Source of the DNA: Clostridia bacterium
GTDB lineage: Bacteria; Bacillota_A; Clostridia; Christensenellales; Aristaeellaceae
Direction of reading: 5' to 3'
Length of the DNA stretch: 40,361 bases
Assembly: GCA_017432405.1 (NCBI GenBank)
Contig: JAFRJF010000278.1
Span: 1-40,361 of the forward strand
Shown: positions 9,670 through 17,377 of the stretch, piece after piece
How the letters are laid out: every line of letters begins with the position of its first letter
Numbering within the stretch: the stretch's first letter is position 1
Position numbers and translations under genes: made by a program
The notes under the pieces: generated by a model
Seen by the model: the letters and a program-made list of their open reading frames with translations, nothing else
Databases searched by the model: none
What the model was told of the DNA's origin: nothing

Positions 9670-11664
9670 ATGAAGCGATTGCAGAGAATACTGTCGATGC
9701 TGCTGGCCACGGCCCTCGTGGCTTCCCTAGGGGGCTTTGCCGGCGCTGAGAATATAGATCAGGCAGAACAGAAGCAGCCGATTCAGGCGGATATACTGTC
9801 GCTGATGCGCTCGGAGAGCGCGCCGAAGAGCACCACCATCCACCTCGACGTCGATGTTCCCGAGGATCAGGCCGCCCAGCAGCGGACCTTTAACCAGGAG
9901 CTGATCAGCAGCAGGGGCGACGTGCTGAACGTCGAATTCAGGTTTACGGTCAGGGGTGCCGCCATGGGCGAGGGCCAGTGGGCCACCGTCGAACAGTGGC
10001 TGAAGCAGCTGGTGCTGGGATCGGTGCAGTACGTCCAGGCGGATTCCGAATCCCTGGCCCACGTGATCTACGACGGCTATCGCGCCCAGCGCGTCGCCGC
10101 CGTGCCCGGCGAGACCGGCATGCCCGCCTGGGCCAGCGAGGACCTGCTGCTCAATGACATCGTATGTACCGTGCCCTTCTATCCCGAGCTGGCCGTCGAC
10201 GTCAACGGCGACGCCACCCGGCGGCTTCAGCAGAAGCTGATCGACCTGGGCTACCTCACGGGCAGAGCGGACGGCTATTACGGAGAAAACACGAAGGACG
10301 CGGTGATGCGGCTGGAGACATACGTGCGCCAGCTGGAGCAGGACGAGATCGACGCCGCCCTGGGCATCACGCCCACGCCGACGCCCGAGGCGACCCCTGC
10401 GCCGGAGGACGGCGCTGACGAGACCGGGGCGACGGCGGAGCCCACCGTCAATCCCGGCCCGACGCCGATGACCGTCGTGGACGGCGTTGCGGACGGCCTG
10501 CTGCAGGCCTACCTGTACAGCGACGACTTCAGGCTGGCGCGGAAGGACCTGGGCATGGGCGACGAGGGCAGCGACGTCAGTCGCCTGCAGACCCGCTTGA
10601 ACGGGCTGGGCTACACCACCGACGCCGCGGACGGCATCTACGGCAGCGGCACGGCCCGCGCGCTGCAGATATTCCAGCACTACAACGGGCTGGACCAGAC
10701 CGGCATCGCCGACGGCGCCACCCAGGCGGCGTTGTTCTCCGGCGAGGCCAAGGCCCCGGACAACGCCATGCTGACCGTCGGCTCCTCCGGCGAGGACGTC
10801 TCCAGGCTGCAGAAGCGACTGCGGGTGCTGGGCTTCGCGTCCATCGCCGTGGACGGCGGCTACGGCGCGTCCACCAAGGCCGGTGTGGAGAACCTGCAGC
10901 AGTATATGCAGCAGATGGAGGCGGAGACGCTGGCGGCGACGGCCGCGCCGGAGGGCACGGAGGAGCGCCCGCTGTCCGTCGTGGTCAACGGCGTGGCGGA
11001 CCCGCTGCTGCTGGACGACTTCTACGCCGACAGCTTCCCGGCGGTGCCCGCCGAGATGTCCACCGGCTCCGAGGGCCGCGACGTGGTGCGCCTGCAGCGG
11101 CGGCTGAGCTGCCTGGAATACTACTACGACGGGCTGGACGGCCAGTACGGCTCCGGCACGGTCAAGGCGGTGTCTGACTTCCAGCGGCGCAACGACCTGC
11201 CCGAGACCGGCGTGGCGGACCGAAGCACCATGGCGGCGCTGTTCAATGAAAACGCCAAGAAGGCGCTGAAGCCCTACGTGCTGAAGGTGAGCGTGGCGGA
11301 CCAGCGGGTCTATGCCTACGCCCCGGACCGCAATGGCGAATACACCGACCTGGTGCGCACGATGAAGTGCTCCACGGGCCGCAAGGGCACGCCCACGCCC
11401 ACGGGTACCTTCACCGACACCGCGCCCGGCGCGCGCTGGCACTTCTTCAAGAAGTTCAACTGCTGGGCCCAGTACGCCTTCTATATCCAGGGGGACATCA
11501 TGTTCCACTCGGTGCTGTACAGCCAGAAGGGCGGCAAGGTGACCCAGAGCTCGGTCAACCACCTGGGCAGCCGGGCCTCCCACGGCTGCGTCCGCCTGAG
11601 CGTGGAGGACGCCAAGTGGATCTGGAACAACTGCCCCAGCAACACGCGGGTCGAGGTGTACTAA
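9670..11664 (+). CDS. Exported L,D-transpeptidase (YkuD) with four peptidoglycan-binding repeats
   Basis: A 664-residue cell-wall enzyme. A signal peptide (basic MKR start, hydrophobic core, SLGGFAGAEN) is followed by four PG_binding_1-type modules starting near residues 180, 300, 370 and 475, each with RLQxxLxxLGY and DGxYG motifs. The YkuD domain occupies the last 130 residues, with H638 and C640 in SHGCVRLS as the catalytic pair. It should cross-link peptidoglycan stems (3-3 bonds) or attach proteins outside the membrane. The ATG at 9670 is 8 bases after GGAGG; the ATGs at 9664 and 9637 are too close or lack a site. The modules alternate: the first and third carry a long linker ending in VVDGVAD or VVNGVAD, the second and fourth do not. 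Thr/Pro-rich linkers are present. Confidence 0.93.
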   Translation: MKRLQRILSMLLATALVASLGGFAGAENIDQAEQKQPIQADILSLMRSESAPKSTTIHLDVDVPEDQAAQQRTFNQELISSRGDVLNVEFRFTVRGAAMGEGQWATVEQWLKQLVLGSVQYVQADSESLAHVIYDGYRAQRVAAVPGETGMPAWASEDLLLNDIVCTVPFYPELAVDVNGDATRRLQQKLIDLGYLTGRADGYYGENTKDAVMRLETYVRQLEQDEIDAALGITPTPTPEATPAPEDGADETGATAEPTVNPGPTPMTVVDGVADGLLQAYLYSDDFRLARKDLGMGDEGSDVSRLQTRLNGLGYTTDAADGIYGSGTARALQIFQHYNGLDQTGIADGATQAALFSGEAKAPDNAMLTVGSSGEDVSRLQKRLRVLGFASIAVDGGYGASTKAGVENLQQYMQQMEAETLAATAAPEGTEERPLSVVVNGVADPLLLDDFYADSFPAVPAEMSTGSEGRDVVRLQRRLSCLEYYYDGLDGQYGSGTVKAVSDFQRRNDLPETGVADRSTMAALFNENAKKALKPYVLKVSVADQRVYAYAPDRNGEYTDLVRTMKCSTGRKGTPTPTGTFTDTAPGARWHFFKKFNCWAQYAFYIQGDIMFHSVLYSQKGGKVTQSSVNHLGSRASHGCVRLSVEDAKWIWNNCPSNTRVEVY

Positions 11665-11671
11665 CGAACAT

Positions 11672-11716
11672 CACGCAAAACGGGACCGTCCGCCGGACGG
11701 CCCCGTTTTGCGTGGG
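11672..11716. terminator. Bidirectional terminator
   Basis: A long hairpin with the arms CACGCAAAACGGG and CCCGTTTTGCGTG (apart from loop bases GACCGTCCGCCGGACGGC, themselves self-complementary), followed by GGCTTTTA. It lies between convergent genes and overlaps neither. Confidence 0.8.
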
Positions 11717-11719
11717 CTT

Positions 11720-12394
11720 TTAGATCACGTACAGCAATATGCACAGAAAATGCAGCAGGCTGCCGACGACCGTGAACACGTGGAAGGCGGTGTGGGCGTA
11801 GCGGCGCTTCTTGCCCACCAGGTACAGCGCCGCGCCGACGGTGTAGGCCAGCCCGCCTGAAAGCAGCAGCCAGAAGCCCGCGGGGGTGATCAGCCGGTAG
11901 ATCAGGTCGATGCGCACCGCGATGGCCCAGCCCATCAGCAGGTAGCAGATCATCGAAAATTTGGCGTATTTCTTCAGGTCGATGGCGTTGAAGGTGATGC
12001 CCAGCGCCGCCAGCGCCCAGATGGCGCCGAACAGCACCCAGCCCAGCGCGGAGTTGTAGGGGCGTATGGCGCACAGGGCCATCGGGGTATAGGTGCCGGC
12101 AATCAGCAGGAAGATGCTGCAATGGTCCAGCACCTGCATCACCCGCTTGCCGTGCAGCCGGGGGCTCAGGCCATGATAGACGCTGGAAATGGCGTACAGC
12201 ACCAGCATGCAGAAGGCGAATACGCACCCGCACACCACGCCCCAGGCGCTGTGATGCCGCGCGCCAAACACCGGGCAGAGCACCAGCGCCAATATCCCCA
12301 GCGCGCCGCCGAGGATGTGGGTGACCATGTTCCAGATCTCCTCGCCCCGGGTGTAATCGGGCAGCGCGCGTTCGGCCAGTGGAGTTCGTTTCAT
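11720..12394 (-). CDS. PAQR / hemolysin III family membrane protein
   Basis: A 224-residue protein with seven hydrophobic segments. It carries the PAQR signature residues: SSVYH at 70-74, LDHCSIFLLIAGTYTP from about 89, and HTAFHVFTVVGSLLHF near the C-terminus, which together supply the metal-binding Ser, Asp and three His. Bacterial members are linked to membrane lipid homeostasis or energetics; the older name hemolysin III should not be read as toxin activity. CAGGAGGT precedes the ATG. It is 25 bases downstream of an exported protein gene on the same strand, so they are probably one operon. Confidence 0.93.
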   Translation of the reverse strand: MKRTPLAERALPDYTRGEEIWNMVTHILGGALGILALVLCPVFGARHHSAWGVVCGCVFAFCMLVLYAISSVYHGLSPRLHGKRVMQVLDHCSIFLLIAGTYTPMALCAIRPYNSALGWVLFGAIWALAALGITFNAIDLKKYAKFSMICYLLMGWAIAVRIDLIYRLITPAGFWLLLSGGLAYTVGAALYLVGKKRRYAHTAFHVFTVVGSLLHFLCILLYVI

Positions 12395-12419
12395 GGGTTA
12401 CCTCCTGTTGAATGTCAGT

Positions 12420-13103
12420 TTAGACCTTCTTCAAGTCCTCGGGCATCGGGGTGGCTTCGGGGGCGTCGGGCAGGGGAGCGGTCAGCTGGCCGGAGAGGGT
12501 GAAGCTGAAGGGGGTGGCGGGGATGTCCAGCGTGGACGACACCTCGCCGGAGATCATGTCCAGCGCGACCAGGCTCGCGGACAGCGTGCCCGCGTAGCTG
12601 ACCATGCCGCCCGCTTCGCTGACGCTGTCGATGGTGATGGAAAAGCCGGATCCGGCGGGGTAGACGCTGCCGTCCAGCACGCTCGAGAAATAATAGGTCT
12701 CCAGGCTGTCCCTGGATGCGATCAGCACTACGGAGCTTTCCTCGTTGGTCATGGCGGCGTATTCGGGCGTGATCACCATGCCGGCCCGGGCCGTCTCGGG
12801 GAAGGTGATGTACAGCTCGTAGAGCGTCTTTCCGTCCGCGCCGTAGGCGTAATAGGAGGCCTGCACAAGCCCGCCCTGGATCGAGGAATATTGGGGCGAG
12901 GCGTCGTAGGCCAGCCGGACGGTTTCGCCGTCTACCGCAATGGTTATGCCGTCGGAGGCATCGACGTCGCCCCGGGGCGGGGTATCGCTCCCCGGCTCGC
13001 CGGGCAGGTTGTCGAAAAGGCCGCCAAAGGGGGATTCGGCCAGCGCCATCGCGCCCAGTGCCATCAGCAGCGCGCACAATACGATTGCCACGGTTCTCTT
13101 CAT
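12420..13103 (-). CDS. Exported protein of unknown function
   Basis: 227 residues. A clear signal peptide (MKRTVAIVLCALLMALGAMALAES) ends in an AxA site near residue 22; there is no lipobox cysteine. The mature part is acidic, rich in Ser, Gly, Ala and beta-branched residues, with no cysteine. It ends in a Pro/Glu-rich tail (PDAPEATPMPEDLKKV). It looks like an all-beta extracellular or wall-associated protein, but I recognise no family. A TAGGAGCG site precedes the ATG. First gene of a probable two-gene operon with the PAQR protein. Confidence 0.8.
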   Translation of the reverse strand: MKRTVAIVLCALLMALGAMALAESPFGGLFDNLPGEPGSDTPPRGDVDASDGITIAVDGETVRLAYDASPQYSSIQGGLVQASYYAYGADGKTLYELYITFPETARAGMVITPEYAAMTNEESSVVLIASRDSLETYYFSSVLDGSVYPAGSGFSITIDSVSEAGGMVSYAGTLSASLVALDMISGEVSSTLDIPATPFSFTLSGQLTAPLPDAPEATPMPEDLKKV

Positions 13104-13138
13104 ATTATCCGCTCCTAAAATACAGCTTCTCTGTTATT

Positions 13139-13167
13139 ATTGTAGCTGTAAAACGGGGGGTTGTCAA
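13139..13167 (-). promoter_or_regulatory. Promoter of the exported protein-PAQR operon
   Basis: Minus strand TTGACA (13167-13162), 17 bases including a run of six C, TACAAT (13144-13139), about 35 bases before the ATG at 13103. Together with the next promoter this fills the gene-free stretch 13104-13430; I see nothing else in it. Confidence 0.75.
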
Positions 13168-13278
13168 GAATATCGGCGTGATTCCAGGATTTTATCACGC
13201 CACGATTGGTCGATACTGCAGGGAGAATGGCAAAAAAAAGATAATTAAAATTTTGTGGCGAAAATACACGGAAAGGGC

Positions 13279-13307
13279 TGTACAAAATTGCTTCACTGTG
13301 TTATAAT
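13279..13307 (+). promoter_or_regulatory. Promoter of the zinc-ribbon protein gene
   Basis: TGTACA (13279-13284), 17 bases, TATAAT (13302-13307). It gives a leader of about 115 bases before the ATG at 13431. The leader has short complementary segments but no riboswitch core I could identify. Confidence 0.6.
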
Positions 13308-13430
13308 ATTTCCAGCCCCGATTAGAGCGCTTCGAAACCGTATCCCTCCGGTGGAACCCTACCGATGACAGGAATCGGCAACAGAGACTATACATCGCAT
13401 GGGCACATACTATTAGGAGGGTTTTTTTCC

Positions 13431-13727
13431 ATGTTCGAAGACAAGACTTTGGTATGCCGTGAGTGCGGCAATGAGTTCGTTTTCACCGCGTCCGAGCAGC
13501 AGTTCTACGCCGATAAGGGCTTCCAGAATGAGCCTGGCCGCTGCAAGGCCTGCCGTGACAAGCGCAAGGCTGCCAACGGCGGTTTCAACCGCAGCGATCG
13601 CCCGATGTACGACGTCATTTGCGCCGAGTGTGGCCAGCCCACCCAGGTGCCCTTCCAGCCCCGCGGAGATCGCCCGGTGTATTGCCGCGCTTGCTTCGAC
13701 AAGCAGCGCATGGAGAACCGCTGGTAA
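13431..13727 (+). CDS. Small protein with four CxxC zinc knuckles
   Basis: 98 residues with four CxxC pairs, C9/C12, C38/C41, C64/C67 and C85/C88, so probably two zinc ribbons. The segments LVCRECGNEFVFT and PVYCRACFDK are typical of the zinc-ribbon-containing small proteins common in Firmicutes (CxxC-x(n)-CxxC family). Molecular role unknown; nucleic-acid or protein binding is the usual guess. An AGGAGGG site lies before the ATG at 13431. The reading frame is open upstream to 13365, but the ribosome site selects 13431. Monocistronic, with its own promoter and terminator. Confidence 0.9.
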   Translation: MFEDKTLVCRECGNEFVFTASEQQFYADKGFQNEPGRCKACRDKRKAANGGFNRSDRPMYDVICAECGQPTQVPFQPRGDRPVYCRACFDKQRMENRW

Positions 13728-13737
13728 TCCATCGCTG

Positions 13738-13776
13738 AACGAAAATCCCCTTCCGATCCGGAAGGGGATTTTCGTT
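13738..13776. terminator. Bidirectional terminator
   Basis: Near-perfect hairpin with arms AACGAAAATCCCCTTCC and GGAAGGGGATTTTCGTT and a short loop, between the zinc-ribbon gene and the convergent DegV gene. Confidence 0.85.
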
Positions 13777-13778
13777 GG

Positions 13779-14630
13779 TCAGATCTTCTTGATCAGTCCC
13801 AGCGCGATGACCCTGGGGCCGACGTGGCAGGCGATGCTGATGGGCAGCGGGTCGCCGGTGACTTCAAACTCCGGGAAGCGCTCCTGCACCTGGGCGTTCC
13901 AGGTCCTGCCGATGCTCTCGTCGCCGGTGTAGGCGGTGCGCAGGAACATGGGCACGCCGGCAAAGCGGGTGTCCAGGTCCTTGCGTATGGCGTCCAGCAT
14001 CGTGTTCTGGGCGGCGTGCAGCCCCCGGACCTTCTTGTAGGTGTCCAGCTTTCCGCCCTGGATCTGAAGCACGGGCTTGATGTTCAACACGGTGCCGATG
14101 GCCGCCACCGAGGGGGTGATCCTGCCACCCCGCTTCAGGTAGTTCAGGTCGTCCACCGTCAGGTAGATGCTGGCGTCCATCGCGGTGTCCAGCAGCTTCT
14201 GGAGGATCTGCTCCGTCGACAGGCCCATGTCGCGCCAGTGCAGCGCGTCATAGACCGACTGCTTCTGGCTGATGGAGATGCGGTGGTTGTCCGCCACCAG
14301 CACGCGGCCGTCGAAATCCTCCGCGAACAGCTTCGCGCTCTGGCAGCTGCTGCTCAACGCGCTGGACATGGGGATGTAGATGACCTTCTCGTAGGTCTCC
14401 AGCGCCTTCTTCCAGCAGGCCATGACGTCCTCGGGGGAGGGCTGGGACGTGGCGACCGCCGCGCCGTCAGCCAGGCAGTCGAAGAACTCCATATAGCTCA
14501 TGTTGACGTTTTCAACGTAATTCCTGCCGTTCACGGTGAAGGGCATGGGCATCAGTATGACGCCGCACGCATCGGCCTCCGCCTGGGTCATGCCCGAATT
14601 GGTATCGGTGATGATGCCTGTCTTCTGCAT
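13779..14630 (-). CDS. DegV family fatty-acid-binding protein
   Basis: A 283-residue DegV protein. Members bind a fatty acyl chain and act as FakB partners of the fatty acid kinase FakA, supplying acyl phosphate for phospholipid synthesis. N-terminal GIITDTNSGM, the middle DDLNYLKRGGRI segment and the HVGPRVIALG ending are the family marks. The start at 14630 has AAGAGG 9 bases upstream; the frame stays open to 14672, but that ATG lies upstream of the transcription start predicted from the promoter at 14676-14704. A second DegV protein lies at 38386-39258. The ligand is unknown. Confidence 0.93.
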   Translation of the reverse strand: MQKTGIITDTNSGMTQAEADACGVILMPMPFTVNGRNYVENVNMSYMEFFDCLADGAAVATSQPSPEDVMACWKKALETYEKVIYIPMSSALSSSCQSAKLFAEDFDGRVLVADNHRISISQKQSVYDALHWRDMGLSTEQILQKLLDTAMDASIYLTVDDLNYLKRGGRITPSVAAIGTVLNIKPVLQIQGGKLDTYKKVRGLHAAQNTMLDAIRKDLDTRFAGVPMFLRTAYTGDESIGRTWNAQVQERFPEFEVTGDPLPISIACHVGPRVIALGLIKKI

Positions 14631-14675
14631 AATAAAACCTCTTTGACGCATAACTACGCATGATACTTCCATGTT

Positions 14676-14704
14676 ATTGTAATCGCGGCGGGCCGTGAAG
14701 TCAA
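14676..14704 (-). promoter_or_regulatory. Promoter of the DegV gene
   Basis: Minus strand TTGACT (14704-14699), 17 bases, TACAAT (14681-14676). Confidence 0.65.
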
Positions 14705-14727
14705 TGTTATTTCGCAGAGTATCTTGT

Positions 14728-14760
14728 AAAAAATACCGCCCCGGCCTTACAGTCGGGGCG
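14728..14760 (-). terminator. Terminator of the second corrinoid protein gene
   Basis: Read on the minus strand: CGCCCCG, a loop of about ten bases, CGGGGCG, then GTATTTTTTA. A standard intrinsic terminator about 20 bases after the stop codon. Confidence 0.85.
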
Positions 14761-14779
14761 ATAAGGAGGGGAAAGGGGA

Positions 14780-15409
14780 TCAGGCCACCAGCTCCTTGGC
14801 CTTCTGGGCGGCGGAGGCGGCGTCCTCGGTGTAGGCGTCGGCGCCGATCTTGTCGGCGAATTCCTGGGTGATGGGCGCGCCGCCCACCATGACCTTGACC
14901 TTGCTGCGCCAGGGCTGCTGGTTGATGGCGGCCACGGTCTGCTCCAGGGCGGGCATCGTGGTGGTCAGCAGCGCCGAGCAGCCGATGATCTTGGTGTCGG
15001 GGTTCTCCTCGTAGGCGGAGATGAAGCGGTCGACGGGCACGTCCACGCCCAGGTCGATGACCTCGAAGCCGGCGGACTCGATCATCATGATGACCAGGTT
15101 CTTGCCGATGTCGTGCAGGTCGCCCGCCACGGTGCCCATGATCATCTTGCCCATGCTACCCACGCCGCCGTCGCCCAGGTGGGGCTTCAACACGTCGACG
15201 CCCTTCTTCATGGCCTTGGCGGCCACCAGCATCTCGGGCACGAAGATCTCGTTCCTGGAGAAGCGATCGCCGACCACGCTCATGGCCGCGATCATGGTGT
15301 TCAGGATATCGGAGGCGGCGATGCCGTCGTCCAGGGCCTCGTTCACCGCGCCGGGAACCAGGCGGGTCTTGCCGTTGCATACCAGATCATGGATGTTTTC
15401 AAGCGTCAT
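14780..15409 (-). CDS. Corrinoid (cobalamin-binding) methyl-transfer protein
   Basis: A complete 209-residue corrinoid protein. Residues 1-85 form the helical cap domain and 88-209 the Rossmann-like B12-binding domain. The D97-x-H99-x2-G102 motif (GDLHDIG) gives the histidine that ligates cobalt from below; SALLTTTMPAL and VMVGGAPIT follow as expected. It should shuttle a methyl group between two methyltransferases, but no methyltransferase gene is adjacent. An AAAGGAG site precedes the ATG. It stands alone between its own promoter and terminator, divergent from the CdaR/PucR-type regulator. Its first 78 codons are nearly identical to those of the gene at 1-234. Confidence 0.95.
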   Translation of the reverse strand: MTLENIHDLVCNGKTRLVPGAVNEALDDGIAASDILNTMIAAMSVVGDRFSRNEIFVPEMLVAAKAMKKGVDVLKPHLGDGGVGSMGKMIMGTVAGDLHDIGKNLVIMMIESAGFEVIDLGVDVPVDRFISAYEENPDTKIIGCSALLTTTMPALEQTVAAINQQPWRSKVKVMVGGAPITQEFADKIGADAYTEDAASAAQKAKELVA

Positions 15410-15515
15410 GTTTATTATCTCCTTTCGTCATAAAGCACGTTGGTTTAAATCGCTGTCGTTTCCTCAGATTCAAGCATCGCCGATGACGGTTCGCGATGCC
15501 CGCTTTCTGTGAGGT

Positions 15516-15545
15516 ATAGTACCATTTGTGGGCATTTCCTGTCAA
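15516..15545 (-). promoter_or_regulatory. Promoter of the second corrinoid protein gene
   Basis: Minus strand TTGACA (15545-15540), 18 bases, TACTAT (15521-15516), identical in boxes and spacing to the promoter at 1450-1479. The start would be about 100 bases before the ATG. Confidence 0.75.
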
Positions 15546-15568
15546 TTGTCAACGGGAAAACCGTTTGA

Positions 15569-15620
15569 TTTTCCACGTTTTGAGTGATTCGGTGCTTTAC
15601 ATTCCACATTTTTAAGGATA
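15569..15620. promoter_or_regulatory. Putative operator region shared with the 1.5 kb locus
   Basis: 15569-15589 repeats the 21-base block of 1502-1522 with a single substitution, at the same distance from the -35. Bases 15599-15620 align with the palindrome at 1531-1553 but have lost its symmetry. The block lies between the divergent promoters of the corrinoid protein and the CdaR/PucR regulator. It is the natural candidate for that regulator's binding site. Confidence 0.55.
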
Positions 15621-15624
15621 TAAT
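15596..15624 (+). promoter_or_regulatory. Promoter of the CdaR/PucR-type regulator
   Basis: TTTACA (15596-15601), 17 bases, TATAAT (15619-15624). It overlaps the edge of the conserved operator block, so autoregulation would be simple. Confidence 0.5.
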
Positions 15625-15668
15625 TAACGGCAGATATGCTACAATGGATGATCAGAAACCGAAATAAC

Positions 15669-15693
15669 CGTAGCGGCGACTATCAGTCGCCAC
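15669..15693. repeat. REP-like hairpin, copy 1
   Basis: CGTAGC, then the arms GGCGACT and AGTCGCC around a 3-base loop ATC, then AC. A second copy with the same frame (CGTAGC-GGCGGCA-ACC-TGCCGCC-AC) lies at 28373-28397. The arms differ but both stems stay complementary. Confidence 0.6.
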
Positions 15694-15722
15694 GGATTCC
15701 CGGATGAAATGGGGGAACGCAG

Positions 15723-17252
15723 ATGGAAGAACGGGAGCTGAAGCACCTGTATCCGACGCTGGAGATGCTGGCGGAGGAGCTGAACCAGATGGGCTTCACC
15801 TGCCGTGTGGCGCGGGACGCAGGGGAGAAGCGATTTCGCGGGGCGCGGCGCTTTGCGGGAAGGGGACTGCCCGCCGAGGACGTGATCTGCGTGGTCGGCC
15901 CGCAGGACGTCGCCGCCTTCCGGGGCAGCGACCACGCATGCGTCTGCACGGCGCAGGTTCCCGGAAAGGGCGGCTGCATACTGTGCATGAACCAGACGCC
16001 CGACGCGCTGCTGGACGCGCTGCTGGAAATATTCGAGCGCTGCCGGGAGATGGAGGCGCAGATCGACGAGCTGACCTATCGCAACGCCGATCCCCGCCAG
16101 CTGTGCGAGCTGGGGGCGGCGCTGCTGGAAAACCCCATCTGCATCCACGACGACTGGTTCGTGATGGTGGCCCGCTCCTCGGAGCTGGCGGAGGTCATGC
16201 CGCCGGACTACGTGATGTCCTCGTCGAAGGAATTCATACCCCGGGCCGTCGTGGAGGATTTCAGGAACGACGGCGAATACCTGGAAACCTACGCCTACCG
16301 AACGCCCCAGCTGTGGGACGCCGCGCCCCAGGGCCTGCGCTGGCTGTACGCCAACCTGTGGGAGGGCAGCGTCTACCGGGGAAGACTCCTGGCGGTGGAG
16401 CATAAGCGCGGCTTCAGGAAGCTGGACTACGCCCTGGTCGACCTGCTGGCCCAGCGGGCGCTGATGCTGCTGGACCGCAGGCGTTCCGGCCAGGACCGGG
16501 CGTACCGCAGCATGGACGACGTGGTGCTGGACCTTCTCAACGGCAGGCAGCCCGAGCCCCAGGAGGAGGGGCAGCTGCTGGCCATGCTGGGCTGGCGGCG
16601 GGACGAGCGGCTGCTGTGCATGCGGCTGGAGACGCAGATTCAGTCCGAGGCCGGGGTCATGGATCACGCGCTGCACAGCGACCTGTTCCAGGTGTTCCCC
16701 CAGGGCTACATCCTCTTCTCGGGGCACCAGCAATGCGTGATTTTGAACCTGGACCGGCAGAGCCTGACCCTGCCGATGCTGCGCCACAGCCTGTCGCCCC
16801 TCTGCCGGGATTACTGCCTGTACGCGGGCATATCCTCGCCAGTGCAGGGCCTGGAGGCGCTGCACATCGCCTATCTGCAATCCAGGGTCGCGCTGGAGAG
16901 GGCGTTTCAGCTGGGCGGCGAGCGCTGGGCGATCCCCTTCTCCGACTGCGCGCTGGAATACATGCTGAGCCGGACCCGGGAGGCGATGCCGCTACAGCAT
17001 CTGGTGGCCCCGGAGCTGAACCGCCTGATCGAATACGACCGCCAGAAGGGCACCCAGTATTACGAGACCCTGCGCGCCTACCTGCTCAACGAGCGGGACA
17101 TCCCACGCACATCCCAGGCGCTGATCATCCACCGCACCACGCTGCTCTATCGCCTGCGCAAGCTGCAAACCCTGGCGCCCGTAGACCTGGACGACCCCGG
17201 AGTGCGGCTGCAGCTGCTGATATCGCTGTGGATACTGGATCACCAGGGGTGA
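15723..17252 (+). CDS. CdaR/PucR-family transcriptional regulator
   Basis: 509 residues. The C-terminus carries the PucR-type helix-turn-helix: YYETLRAYLLNERDIPRTSQ, then HRTTLLYRLRKLQ at about 470-495. The middle part (about 290-400) fits a GGDEF-like CdaR domain, and the N-terminal 290 residues form an unassigned sensing region with several Cys and His (DHACVCTAQV, CILCMNQ). Such proteins usually activate a nearby catabolic operon in response to its substrate. The gene is divergent from a corrinoid protein gene. The intergenic operator block also occurs before the methyltransferase operon at 1365, so both loci may form its regulon. A GGGGGA site precedes the ATG. Confidence 0.88.
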   Translation: MEERELKHLYPTLEMLAEELNQMGFTCRVARDAGEKRFRGARRFAGRGLPAEDVICVVGPQDVAAFRGSDHACVCTAQVPGKGGCILCMNQTPDALLDALLEIFERCREMEAQIDELTYRNADPRQLCELGAALLENPICIHDDWFVMVARSSELAEVMPPDYVMSSSKEFIPRAVVEDFRNDGEYLETYAYRTPQLWDAAPQGLRWLYANLWEGSVYRGRLLAVEHKRGFRKLDYALVDLLAQRALMLLDRRRSGQDRAYRSMDDVVLDLLNGRQPEPQEEGQLLAMLGWRRDERLLCMRLETQIQSEAGVMDHALHSDLFQVFPQGYILFSGHQQCVILNLDRQSLTLPMLRHSLSPLCRDYCLYAGISSPVQGLEALHIAYLQSRVALERAFQLGGERWAIPFSDCALEYMLSRTREAMPLQHLVAPELNRLIEYDRQKGTQYYETLRAYLLNERDIPRTSQALIIHRTTLLYRLRKLQTLAPVDLDDPGVRLQLLISLWILDHQG

Positions 17253-17289
17253 TTTTAGGTTTTAGGGGTTAGGTTTTAGGTTTTAGGGG
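17253..17289. repeat. Short tandem repeat of TTTTAGG type
   Basis: A 21-base unit, TTTTAGGTTTTAGGGGTTAGG, starts at 17253 and is repeated from 17274 for 16 more bases. It begins at the stop codon of the regulator. No function seen; it is not associated with a hairpin. Confidence 0.8.
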
Positions 17290-17316
17290 TTTACCCGGCG
17301 AAAATCCCGTTAACGG

Positions 17317-17345
17317 TTGCATTATCGACGGCAATCTGTTATAAT
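17317..17345 (+). promoter_or_regulatory. Promoter of the helical repeat protein
   Basis: TTGCAT (17317-17322), 17 bases, TATAAT (17340-17345), about 32 bases before the ATG. Confidence 0.7.
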
Positions 17346-17377
17346 GGAATTAACAAAAACAACGAGGAGGCATTGGC

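Noticed and set aside
9609..9749. 46-codon ORF overlapping the start of the L,D-transpeptidase, with AAGGA upstream
   Set aside because: Its second half lies out of frame in the signal peptide region of the larger gene and has no known pattern. It could be a leader peptide, but nothing supports it.
13308..13430. Possible riboswitch in the 115-base leader of the zinc-ribbon gene
   Set aside because: I looked for guanidine, glycine, fluoride, TPP and ZTP cores and could not match any. Only short complementary pieces are present.
17253..17289. TTTTAGG/TTTTAGGGG repeat as a telomere or origin element
   Set aside because: Fewer than two full units, no DnaA boxes nearby, and bacterial chromosomes do not use such telomeres. 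Kept only as a repeat.
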